Shown here one piece after another: positions 45,079-53,361 of a DNA stretch of 64,000 nucleotides. The stretch is from Acetivibrio cellulolyticus CD2. Lineage in GTDB: Bacteria; Bacillota; Clostridia; Acetivibrionales; Acetivibrionaceae. The notes under the pieces were generated by a model. The model was given only the letters and a program-made list of their open reading frames with translations, did no database searches and was not told the DNA's origin. The DNA is taken from assembly GCF_000179595.2 (NCBI RefSeq), contig NZ_JH556658.1, positions 895,781-959,780 of the forward strand, read 5' to 3'. Numbering within the stretch: the first letter of the stretch is position 1; every line of letters starts with the position of its first letter. The translations under genes and the position numbers were made by a program.

Positions 45079-45822
45079 TCAATTTCCCCTTTCTGCCTTT
45101 TTAAACGCCTTATTAATGCTCTTTCTGTCTAAATTAGTACAACTTTCTATAATTTCAAGCAGCATGACTTTATAAGCTTTGGTAAGTTTATCAAATCTGA
45201 ATCTATCATTATATTGACTCTCTATTTGACATCTATAGTTAATCTCATCAAATTGCACTATGTACTCCATTAATACATTCAACTTTTCATTAATATCTAA
45301 AAGAGTGTCGGTATACCTGGTATTTATCTTACTTCCTATAACATCACGATATATTTTTATTATATCTACCTGTGATTTGTTTTCAGACTCTTTTCCATCT
45401 TCACTTGTATTAACTGTATATTTTCTGCCGAAGCCCTCAGATGCAATAAATGCTTTTATATACTCTCTTAATTTGAGCACATTACTTCTTTCAATATCTG
45501 TAACCATAATAACTGAATCACATTGATTCATGTAATTGGACATATTCTTGTTAAAACCAAAATCAACAAATACAATATCATAGTTGTTAAATTTAATTTC
45601 TTCATAGTACTCAGCAGTTTTACAGCCTAAGTATATATCAACATCGCTATAGGTTACTATCTTGTTATCCAAGTATACAGGTACACTATAGCTCCATATA
45701 TCATCATCCACAGCATCCACTATAGCAACTTTTTTGCCCGCTGCCAAAACTGTTCTTGCAAGATACAAAAGTAAATCACATTTATATGAGCCAGCAAAAC
45801 CAATTTGCATTAAAGCCTTCAT
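45079..45822 (-). CDS. Second degenerate ParA/CpaE-like protein
   Basis: About 247 residues from ATG 45822 (GGGGGAAGTG before it). The start MKALMQIGFAGSYKCDLLLY replaces Walker A with AGSYKCD. Later, KKVAIVDAVDDD and NNYDIVFVDFGFNKN follow the ParA fold, as does SVIMVTDIERSNVLKLREYI. The last third is helical and not recognised. With its downstream neighbour it forms a tandem pair of CpaE-like proteins that may work as a heterodimer. The first ATG (45840) would contain the ribosome site and is not favoured. Confidence 0.7.
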   Translation of the reverse strand: MKALMQIGFAGSYKCDLLLYLARTVLAAGKKVAIVDAVDDDIWSYSVPVYLDNKIVTYSDVDIYLGCKTAEYYEEIKFNNYDIVFVDFGFNKNMSNYMNQCDSVIMVTDIERSNVLKLREYIKAFIASEGFGRKYTVNTSEDGKESENKSQVDIIKIYRDVIGSKINTRYTDTLLDINEKLNVLMEYIVQFDEINYRCQIESQYNDRFRFDKLTKAYKVMLLEIIESCTNLDRKSINKAFKKAERGN

Positions 45823-45943
45823 ATATAACACTTCCCCCATTATTTTGCAATTTTCTGCATTAATTTTTAACGTAAACTTGACCTATATTTGAATTATCAA
45901 TGTTTCTGTCTGTTCTAATTCTATCAAGCCATAATCATTGCTA

Positions 45944-46996
45944 TTAATTCAAAACCGCGTCCAGTGAACTTCCCTGGTCATCACCATTGTCTACTTTTGT
46001 ATTAGGCGCAGCAACTTGACCGCTGCTCTGATTACCAGTTTGTCCGTTCTGCTTTTGCTGACTTTTGTCCGTTTGAGTATTTTCATTAGTTTTACTGTTC
46101 TGCACTTTCTCCAAATCTTGAATATTCTTTTTAAACTCTGAATTCTCCTTATCAACGCCGGAACCAACACTATTTAAGTTTTCCTTAGGTATTATGTTGA
46201 TACGTGCTTCCAAGTCAGCCCTTGCCTGAGTAGTTAAAGCAATTGAAGCCTTTTCCAGTATATTAGGATCTGCCATCATAACCTTTTGCACATCAGCATT
46301 AAATGGATATGTAGTTTTGGCTCCTTTTTGTGTCTGTGGCTGTACATATTTAACAACATACAATTTTGTACCTTTTCTCAAATAAGCATCAACAGTGGCA
46401 CTACTTACAGTAATTAACTCCCTTTGATTAATGTTAATCCAGATCGTACCGGTATTTAACTTAATATCATTAACCTTCTTCTTTGATAATACTATGTAAT
46501 CTTCACCATTTGGAAATCGTATTCTTACATCTACAAAATCGTTCTTTGCTATGTTTGTTTGAAGTGTAAGTGTATTAAATTCGGCATCTCTTAAATCGTC
46601 ATCAACTTTATCTGCTTGCAGCATGTATTTCATCAAAGGAGTTTGAGCTTTTAGATCAGTTTTTAGTAACTTTCCGAAATCTTCTTTGTCCATATACTGA
46701 TCCTTTGGTAATGAAGATAATATTTCAATTGTATCAAACATTGACTCTTCTAATTTTGTATTATACTTCAAATCCTCTATAGGTACATAAACCGTTCTCA
46801 AGCTTTGCTCAATCTGTTTTTCGTATGATTTAACCTTGATACTATATTCATCTACTTGCTTCTGGTAATTACCCTTCATTTTGAAATATTGAAATATTCC
46901 CAGCACCCCAGATACTACAAAAAGCACAAAAACTGTACCTGTAATAATTATCATACCTACATTGTTTCTTCTTGTTCCGACAATTTTAACTGCCAT
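45944..46996 (-). CDS. CpaB-like SAF-domain protein
   Basis: 350 residues. One N-terminal helix (VGMIIITGTVFVLFVVSGVL) is followed by a coiled coil and then a SAF-like region (TVYVPIEDLKYNTKLEESMF, TNIAKNDFVDVRIRFPNGED, YIVLSKKKVNDIKLNTGTIW) as in CpaB/RcpC of Flp pili. The C-terminal 90 residues are a disordered Gln/Asn/Ser-rich tail. In Gram-positives CpaB homologues are thought to reach into the wall. It is the first gene of the Tad-like operon, with ribosome site AGAGGTG. Confidence 0.8.
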   Translation of the reverse strand: MAVKIVGTRRNNVGMIIITGTVFVLFVVSGVLGIFQYFKMKGNYQKQVDEYSIKVKSYEKQIEQSLRTVYVPIEDLKYNTKLEESMFDTIEILSSLPKDQYMDKEDFGKLLKTDLKAQTPLMKYMLQADKVDDDLRDAEFNTLTLQTNIAKNDFVDVRIRFPNGEDYIVLSKKKVNDIKLNTGTIWININQRELITVSSATVDAYLRKGTKLYVVKYVQPQTQKGAKTTYPFNADVQKVMMADPNILEKASIALTTQARADLEARINIIPKENLNSVGSGVDKENSEFKKNIQDLEKVQNSKTNENTQTDKSQQKQNGQTGNQSSGQVAAPNTKVDNGDDQGSSLDAVLN

Positions 46997-47572
46997 TCTT
47001 ACACCTCTAATCTCAATTTTTAAGAAATAATAATATAAATAACAGACACTAAATTAAATCTATTAAACTTAAACATTATATAATTTTATAATTGGGTTCA
47101 AAAAGTAGAATGTGTATCAGACATTACGTTTGAAGACTACAAAGAACAAAGCTTATCAAACTTTTCAATCTAAATATCATTAAGCAAAATTCTTCTACTA
47201 GCATGACCCCTAAAACAACTCATCATTAACTAAAACAACTCATTATAAACTAAATCCTCTATATTTATATAATTCTATGTCTGTATATAATTTAACTCAT
47301 AAAGATATTAACATAACTTTCATCCTAAAACAATAACCATTTTTCCATTTTTACAATTTTTAAAATATAAACTCCTATTTTCATCATATAAAAGTTATCT
47401 TCACGGTTTTTAAAGGTTCAAATATAAATAGGTATCAATTTTTGTTCCGAAAATGCTGAAAAATTTTCTACAATTTAGACCCAATTACTGCTTTCCAAAC
47501 TGGATAAATGTTGTATAATTAGGTAGAAGAAGATAAAAAAATGTAGTTTTTTGTTTTTTGGGGGCTATACAA
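46997..47572. other. Divergent intergenic region
   Basis: About 575 bp of very AT-rich DNA between divergent genes. It holds a probable promoter for the plus-strand gene (47492-47519) and a weak minus-strand candidate for the Tad-like operon (TTGAAC 47096-47101 and TATAAT 47075-47080, but with a 15-bp spacer). A 14-bp direct repeat (CTAAAACAACTCAT) occurs at 47210 and 47230. I see no gene. Confidence 0.5.
47492..47519 (+). promoter_or_regulatory. Probable promoter of the deacetylase-like gene
   Basis: TATAAT at 47514-47519 has a weak -35 TTTCCA at 47492-47497 (16-bp spacer). It lies 53 bp upstream of the ATG at 47573. Confidence 0.5.
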
Positions 47573-48751
47573 ATGATAAGAGAAAGCATATCTAGAAAGA
47601 AAATAGTATTCTTTATCCTATTGATTTCACTCTGCTGTTCTAGCTGCAGTACGCAGAACAACATGGACAAGAGTACTATGGCTGTAAGTAATAAGGTTTA
47701 TGAAAATGGAAGTTCTGAGAAAGTTGTAATTCCAGCTATCAAATCAGCTGATCCAACAGTTGTATCTTCTCCGACTCCAGCTGTCGAACTCGTTACATAT
47801 AAGGGAACTATTCAGCACATATTTTTCCATCCCTTAATAGCTTACACAGAAAGAGCCTTTGATAATGACTCTATGAGCAAAGGCTATAATGATTGGATGG
47901 TAACGGTAAAGGAATTTAAGAAAATTCTGGAATCTCTATACAAAAAAGACTTCATCCTGGTAGCTTATAGAGATGTCTATGAAACTAAAAATGAAAACGG
48001 TAAAATTGTACTGGCGAAAAAAGAGCTAAAGCTTCCCGCCGGAAAAAAACCTCTTATAGTATCCATTGATGATCTAAACTACTATGATTATATGCTCGAA
48101 AACGGAAACGTATACAAACTAGTACTAGATGAAAATGGCGATGTTGCTACGTATTCCGTGGCTCCAGACGGCAAGGAAATTATCTCTATGGATAACGAAA
48201 TAGTTCCCATATTAGATACGTTTGTGGAACAGCATAATAATTTTTCTTTTAACGGCGCGAAAGGAATTATTGCCTCAACAGGCTATGAGGGCATTTTAGG
48301 GTACAGGACAAATAAATTGGACTCCTTAGATTACGAAAAAGAAAAGAGCGAAGCGCTAAAGGTAGTTAAACGACTAAAGGAAACAGGTTGGACCTTTGCA
48401 TGCCACGGTTATGGGCATCTTGACGATGTAAAGGTAAGCCGCGAGAGATTTGAGCGGGATACCGAACGCTGGAAAAAGGAAGTAGAAACTCTGGTTGGAC
48501 CTACCCAGATATATATTTATCCCTATGGAAGCGCTTTTAGCCACAAAGACCCAAGGTTAAAATACCTGCTAAATAACGGTTTTAACATACTTTGCAGTGT
48601 AGGTATCGATGACTATCTGGAAAAATATGAAGACTGCGCTTTAATTGACAGGAAAAACATAGATGGATATTCATTTAGGCATCATTCAGAAAAGCTTAAA
48701 GATCTATTTGATGTAAATGAAGTAATTGACAGTGCAAGACCTGCTCAGTAG
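47573..48751 (+). CDS. Polysaccharide-deacetylase-like lipoprotein
   Basis: 392 residues from ATG 47573 (GGGGG eight bases upstream). The signal has lipobox CSSC. A Ser/Pro/Val linker leads into a NodB-type (carbohydrate esterase 4-like) barrel at about residues 85-385. Metal-site motifs are PLIVSIDDLNYYD (Asp-Asp) and TFACHGYGHLDD (two His). IYPYGSAFSHKD supplies the later strand. These enzymes remove acetyl groups from wall sugars. Here the barrel is somewhat divergent, with an insertion after the Asp motif, so the substrate is unknown. It is not linked by operon to the genes on either side. Confidence 0.8.
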   Translation: MIRESISRKKIVFFILLISLCCSSCSTQNNMDKSTMAVSNKVYENGSSEKVVIPAIKSADPTVVSSPTPAVELVTYKGTIQHIFFHPLIAYTERAFDNDSMSKGYNDWMVTVKEFKKILESLYKKDFILVAYRDVYETKNENGKIVLAKKELKLPAGKKPLIVSIDDLNYYDYMLENGNVYKLVLDENGDVATYSVAPDGKEIISMDNEIVPILDTFVEQHNNFSFNGAKGIIASTGYEGILGYRTNKLDSLDYEKEKSEALKVVKRLKETGWTFACHGYGHLDDVKVSRERFERDTERWKKEVETLVGPTQIYIYPYGSAFSHKDPRLKYLLNNGFNILCSVGIDDYLEKYEDCALIDRKNIDGYSFRHHSEKLKDLFDVNEVIDSARPAQ

Positions 48752-48758
48752 ATTTTAC

Positions 48759-48805
48759 CAGGGAGCATCGCTCTCTACTTTTAAGTAGTTTTGCGACACT
48801 CCCTG
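48759..48805 (+). terminator. Possible terminator
   Basis: CAGGGAG (48759-48765) pairs with CTCCCTG (48799-48805), enclosing a smaller stem CTACTT/AAGTAG. There is no clear T-run after it. It follows the deacetylase stop by 7 bp. Confidence 0.45.
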
Positions 48806-48979
48806 ACAACTTATCTTTATCAGCAGCATTCATAATGCTTACCCCTTTCATAGCTCCGGGATTCTTTACATAGACTTATAACATTACAGATTGTTGACAT
48901 GACTTGTAAAACCCAATGTTTAGAGGTATTATTAATAATATGTATTTATGTAACTAAATTTATATTTGAGGTCATACTT

Positions 48980-49972
48980 ATGAAAAATATTTCTGCTTAT
49001 GAAATGCCTTTAATCTTAAAAGATTTTTTAAACTATCTTCAAACAATCAAAGGAAAATCAATTAACACTGTCCAAGTATATTTTTATGACTTGAGGGTTT
49101 TTTTTCGATTCCTTAAAATGGACAGAAATCTGGTCGATAAAAAACTGGATTTTGATAAGATCGATATTTGTGATGTTGATATAGAACTAATTAAAACTGT
49201 TACTTTAAGCGATTTATATTCATTTATGTCATACGTCAGCAATAATCGTGACAATACTTCATATGCCCGTGCCAGAAAAGTTGCAAGCTTAAAATCATTC
49301 TTCAATTACCTTTTTAATAAGGCTAAACTTCTTAATGTAAACCCTGCAAGCGAACTTGAATCGCCTAAAATCTTAAAACGCCTGCCAAGGTATTTAAATG
49401 TTGAGGAAAGCAAACAACTATTATCGTCAGTGAACACCGGAACATATTCTGAACGTGATTATGCAATGTTAACCCTTTTCCTAAACTGTGGTATGCGTTT
49501 ATCCGAATTAGTTGGAATAAATATAAATAATATAAAAAACGACACCCTTACCGTTATTGGCAAAGGTGATAAAGAGCGCAGCATACCTTTAAATAGTGCT
49601 TGTCTTGAAGCTATTGAAGCCTATATGAAAGTTCGTCCCGTAAATGGTGTTAAAGATAAAAATGCTCTTTTTATAAGCGGGAGAAAACAACGTATAAGCA
49701 AGGAATCAGTACAGAAGATAGTTAAAAAATATATAAAGCAGGCTGGTCTCGACCCTCAGCGGTATTCAACCCATAAACTAAGACACACAGCAGCAACGCT
49801 TATGTATAAGTATGGCAAAGTCGACATTAGAGCGCTACAGGAACTGCTAGGTCACGAAAGTATTGCGACTACAGAAATATATACTCACTTAGATAAGGAA
49901 CAGCTCAAGGATGCTGTTGACAAGAATCCACTTTCCGGATTTAGTAGAGCTAAGGAAAAAGAAGCTGATTAA
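48980..49972 (+). CDS. XerC/XerD-type tyrosine recombinase
   Basis: About 330 residues. An N-terminal SAM-like core-binding domain (about 5-120) is followed by the catalytic domain with Arg (NCGMRLSELVG), Lys (GKGDKERSIPL), His-x-x-Arg (THKLRHTAATLM), His (LLGHESIATTEIY) and the final Tyr. This is the full set of catalytic residues, so it should be active. Length and layout suit XerC/D or a clostridial relative that resolves chromosome dimers or integrates elements. The ATG at 48980 has TGAGGT about eight bases upstream. The longer frame begins without a ribosome site. No attachment site was found beside it. Confidence 0.9.
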   Translation: MKNISAYEMPLILKDFLNYLQTIKGKSINTVQVYFYDLRVFFRFLKMDRNLVDKKLDFDKIDICDVDIELIKTVTLSDLYSFMSYVSNNRDNTSYARARKVASLKSFFNYLFNKAKLLNVNPASELESPKILKRLPRYLNVEESKQLLSSVNTGTYSERDYAMLTLFLNCGMRLSELVGININNIKNDTLTVIGKGDKERSIPLNSACLEAIEAYMKVRPVNGVKDKNALFISGRKQRISKESVQKIVKKYIKQAGLDPQRYSTHKLRHTAATLMYKYGKVDIRALQELLGHESIATTEIYTHLDKEQLKDAVDKNPLSGFSRAKEKEAD

Positions 49973-49987
49973 TCTACTGATCAACGG

Positions 49988-51451
49988 TTATGAAAAAAAT
50001 CCAGTATAATACTCCGAATGTTTGGATAATTCTGTCTTTAAAACATCCAAACCCAGTTCCTCTGCCAATGTAGGGACATTGGAAAATATGTTCGTTCCCA
50101 AGCCTAATCGCTCTCCCTCTATCGTAGCTCCGGCACAAGCCAAAACTGTAGGAAACATGTCAAATGACGTAATCACCCGTTTTTCAGTCACCGCTTTGCT
50201 GATATTAGGGCAATTAATAAAGCAATTATAAATTCTACGATCGCTTTTATTTATCCCCTTGAAATAATCCCCGATCATACTCAGATGATCACCCGTTATA
50301 ATAATGGATGTGTTTTCATAGAAAGGCTGCATCTTAATCCAGGAAACAAAGTCATTTAATTGCTCGCTGGAACAAGCTAGCACGTTAGAGAATTCCTCCT
50401 TGTATTTGTTTTCACACTTATCACAGATATATCCATTGGGATGATGTGTATCCACTGTAAGCATGGTAAAATTAAACGGCTCTTTTCCTGCTGCCAGACG
50501 TGTAAGCTCACCCTTTGCACACTCATATAAATACTGATCCTCATGCCCCCAAAACACATGATAGCCTTCCGGGATATATCCATTTTTCACTGCCGCGTAA
50601 TAGTCCCAGATTTGATAGTTTCCATGCCTTAAAAACCATAAATCCCGATCAGAAAAAGAGGCATCTGATCCACAAAGAAATTCCTGCTTGTAACCATTTT
50701 CGTTAAGCATGTCTCCCAGCGTCTTTACTCCAGGGAATATATTTCCCTGATCGCGCATCTCTTTCCAATTCACAGTTGAATTTATCGGAATTGCTGCTGT
50801 TGATGCTACAAGTGCCCCTATCGTAAACTGTGCCTGATCTATCTGGTCATAGCCGCCAAAGCCAGTCACACTTGAGAAGCTTGTATTTGATTTTGCAAGA
50901 GCTACAAGCTCCGAAATATAATTTTCTTTCATTAATCCGCCTTCTTCTCTAGATGCAAAGGTGGATTCCATGGACTCCAGATAAATAACAATAACATTCC
51001 TCTTCCCATTTCTAAAGGAAACTGATACGGATTCGGGAGCCTGATAGTATTTTTCATAGATATCGGTTTTCTTACTTCTTAGCGACATAAATCTAGTTGC
51101 CTTCAAGAGTGTATTAAAATAAAGCATGCTGGAAAACAGGAGAATCAAGGACATTGCAAGAAATGCAAGTAATAGATAACTTTCAGTTTTCCCCATGAAT
51201 ATTCCTATGAAGTACCCAAAAACATTATACATAACAAGTATTGCTGCTGAGTATAGCAAAGGCAATATTGCACAACTTACCACAGCACTTTTGACAATTT
51301 CCGGATTTGTACCTCCAAGCGGCATGGAAAGCTGAATCAAAATAGTCTCCAGGTTAACGCCTCCAAAATATCTTTGCGTATATCTGGTTCCGAAGAAAAG
51401 AACACCAGCTACAAACAAAATCAATAATAACAGCAAATTCGTTATCACCAT
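49988..51451 (-). CDS. LtaS/MdoB-like phosphoglycerol transferase (sulfatase fold)
   Basis: 487 residues. Four or so membrane helices lie at about 4-20, 58-85, 95-120 and possibly one more. The outer sulfatase-fold domain (about 150-440) has VIYLESME (metal Glu), GFGGYDQIDQAQFTIGALVA with the likely nucleophile Thr, and IIITGDHLSM (Asp-His metal pair). This matches LtaS/OpgB-type enzymes that move phosphoglycerol from phosphatidylglycerol onto glycans or lipids. It is shorter than classical LtaS (about 640), mostly in the membrane part. The ribosome site GGAGGAGCG precedes the ATG. It converges with the recombinase gene. Confidence 0.85.
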   Translation of the reverse strand: MVITNLLLLLILFVAGVLFFGTRYTQRYFGGVNLETILIQLSMPLGGTNPEIVKSAVVSCAILPLLYSAAILVMYNVFGYFIGIFMGKTESYLLLAFLAMSLILLFSSMLYFNTLLKATRFMSLRSKKTDIYEKYYQAPESVSVSFRNGKRNVIVIYLESMESTFASREEGGLMKENYISELVALAKSNTSFSSVTGFGGYDQIDQAQFTIGALVASTAAIPINSTVNWKEMRDQGNIFPGVKTLGDMLNENGYKQEFLCGSDASFSDRDLWFLRHGNYQIWDYYAAVKNGYIPEGYHVFWGHEDQYLYECAKGELTRLAAGKEPFNFTMLTVDTHHPNGYICDKCENKYKEEFSNVLACSSEQLNDFVSWIKMQPFYENTSIIITGDHLSMIGDYFKGINKSDRRIYNCFINCPNISKAVTEKRVITSFDMFPTVLACAGATIEGERLGLGTNIFSNVPTLAEELGLDVLKTELSKHSEYYTGFFS

Positions 51452-51617
51452 ATCGCTCCTCCAAGCATACCATATTGTTCTGTCCTATAGCATTTTTATA
51501 TTATACATATTATATATGAATTTGATACGTCATTAATCTTATTACCCGTTTCTTTTTTGAGTCAGGGGGGCTTTTAGATTGGCCCCGATCACTTGATATT
51601 GATTATAAAAATATAGT

Positions 51618-51643
51618 TAAATTTAAATAGACTATGCCGATAT
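51618..51643 (+). promoter_or_regulatory. SigD (sigma-28) promoter of the chemotaxis receptor
   Basis: TAAA (51618-51621), a 14-bp spacer and GCCGATAT (51636-51643) match the Gram-positive SigD consensus exactly. The gene starts at 51749, giving a leader of about 95 bases. This ties the receptor to the motility regulon. Confidence 0.85.
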
Positions 51644-51748
51644 TTATATCAGCTATGTTTAAAAATAATTAAATCTAATTATGCGTCAAAAAGCAAATTT
51701 TCTCCAGCATATAAGCTTGGTATATATTATTATGGGAGGCTATTATAT

Positions 51749-53245
51749 ATGAGTTCAAAAGATATTATTGCCAGAAGTCGTAAGGAATCCGATGCCTTTT
51801 CATTAAAATGTATGAAATTCCTTTCGATTCTTTCTGTACTTGACTTTATTCTTGTCGAAATAAATAAAAAAGGAAAAGCAGATGCCGGGGATTGTTTAAT
51901 CCTTCTATCTGGATTAGCCGCGCTAATTCCGCTTTTTTATAATAAGTTCTCAAAAGGTAAGAAGAATTTTATTAGTGTTCTGCTGATTTCTACAGAACTT
52001 ATTTCGGTTGGATTATACATGAGCTCCTGGGTTTATGCTACACCGGCACTGGTGCTTCCATTTGTTATCGGAGCAATGTACTATGACTCAAAGACTCTAA
52101 AAAAATTGCTGTTTATTAAGATTCCATCCTTAATAGCAATGTCCTTTTTCTTGTATCTGTTATATAATGGAAAGCTTATTCTGGATGATGTTGTATTTAC
52201 AAAGAAATTAGCTATGGGTTCCACTGAATATTATATAATACAGCTAATAGGGTTTGGTTATATGTTCATGTTTCTGGCTAAAAAGACAAACAGTATATTA
52301 AACAGTGCATTGGAACAAAGTGAAAACAGTGAAGCCTTATTGAATAAAGTTATGACCAACGCCGGAAATATCAATAAAAACATTAATGATTTGTATAGCT
52401 ACATATATCACAGCCGTGATTCAGTAACTGATATTTCAAAGACAGCATGCTCCATTTCATCAAAGTCCGAAACTATGGCTGCTAAAGCTGAAGAAAGTCA
52501 AGATTTTATAGATCAGATTAAGGCGCATATTGATAAAACTATGGAAAATTCTACTGCAATTATAGAACTAACAGAGTCTATGAGTTACATTACTGGAAAG
52601 AATCAGAACAATATAGATGATATCGTTAATAAAGTTAACACTATCAATACATCTAATCAACAGACCATAACTCAGTTTGAATATATAAGGCAGAACAATA
52701 TGGAAATAAATGAAGCTCTAGAGATTATCAATGCTGTATCAGATCAAACTAATCTATTGGCTTTAAATGCTTCTATTGAAGCAGCCCGGGCTGGAGAAGC
52801 AGGAAAAGGATTTGCAGTTGTAGCAACAGAAATCAGGAAGCTGGCAGATCAGACTAATGCTTCTACCAAAACCATTACCGATATTTTGAGTAAAATGATT
52901 GAAAGAACCAATCAATCTATAGAAGCTGTTAATTTTACAGAAGCAAATATCTGCGCTACCATGGAACTTTTGGAAAATACCAAGGGAGATTTTTCGAAAA
53001 TGTTTAGCAGTCAGAATTCTGTTATAGATGAAATAATGCAATCCGAAAAACTTATAAGGAAGCTGGAAGATTATATTCAAAATATAAAATCTGTCATGGG
53101 AGAGACACTTTCTGAATTTAAGACGACTTCATCAGATATATTAGGTATTTCCGACGTTTTGGATGAGCTTGATAAATCTTTCCAAACAATTGCTGATTTT
53201 GCAAAAGATGTTCAAGCAAGCTCCAATAGCCTCATCGAACCTTAA
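51749..53245 (+). CDS. Methyl-accepting chemotaxis protein
   Basis: 498 residues. Five or six membrane helices lie in residues about 25-185, without a large outer domain, so the sensor is probably in the membrane or absent. No clear HAMP is seen. The cytoplasmic signalling domain spans about 200-495 with the hairpin tip ([20 protein letters not shown]), which binds CheA and CheW. It has the ribosome site GGGAGGCT and a SigD promoter. It is a lone gene with a strong terminator, so no partner is visible here. Confidence 0.92.
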   Translation: MSSKDIIARSRKESDAFSLKCMKFLSILSVLDFILVEINKKGKADAGDCLILLSGLAALIPLFYNKFSKGKKNFISVLLISTELISVGLYMSSWVYATPALVLPFVIGAMYYDSKTLKKLLFIKIPSLIAMSFFLYLLYNGKLILDDVVFTKKLAMGSTEYYIIQLIGFGYMFMFLAKKTNSILNSALEQSENSEALLNKVMTNAGNINKNINDLYSYIYHSRDSVTDISKTACSISSKSETMAAKAEESQDFIDQIKAHIDKTMENSTAIIELTESMSYITGKNQNNIDDIVNKVNTINTSNQQTITQFEYIRQNNMEINEALEIINAVSDQTNLLALNASIEAARAGEAGKGFAVVATEIRKLADQTNASTKTITDILSKMIERTNQSIEAVNFTEANICATMELLENTKGDFSKMFSSQNSVIDEIMQSEKLIRKLEDYIQNIKSVMGETLSEFKTTSSDILGISDVLDELDKSFQTIADFAKDVQASSNSLIEP

Positions 53246-53280
53246 TTTATGAGTAGATTTTAAGTTTATATAGCTCTATA

Positions 53281-53320
53281 AAAATTGTGCCCACCTCAAC
53301 TAACAGGTGGGCACAATTTT
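53281..53320. terminator. Bidirectional rho-independent terminator
   Basis: AAAATTGTGCCCACCT pairs perfectly with AGGTGGGCACAATTTT around an 8-base loop, with A- and T-runs on the two sides. It ends both the chemotaxis receptor on the plus strand and the megasynthase gene on the minus strand. Confidence 0.92.
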
Positions 53321-53361
53321 TATATGCAAATGCGATATACTAACGTGAAAAGTTTACCATC

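Noticed and set aside
47075-47101. Promoter of the Tad-like operon
   Set aside because: TTGAAC and TATAAT are present, but the spacer is only 15 bp, so it is noted in the intergenic entry and not called.
47210-47243. 14-bp direct repeat as an operator
   Set aside because: Two copies of CTAAAACAACTCAT at 20-bp spacing lie about 215-245 bp from the nearest start codon, with no core promoter beside them. In AT-rich DNA this is not enough.
49084-49305. Minus-strand frame within the recombinase gene
   Set aside because: It is antisense to the conserved core-binding domain of a clear tyrosine recombinase.
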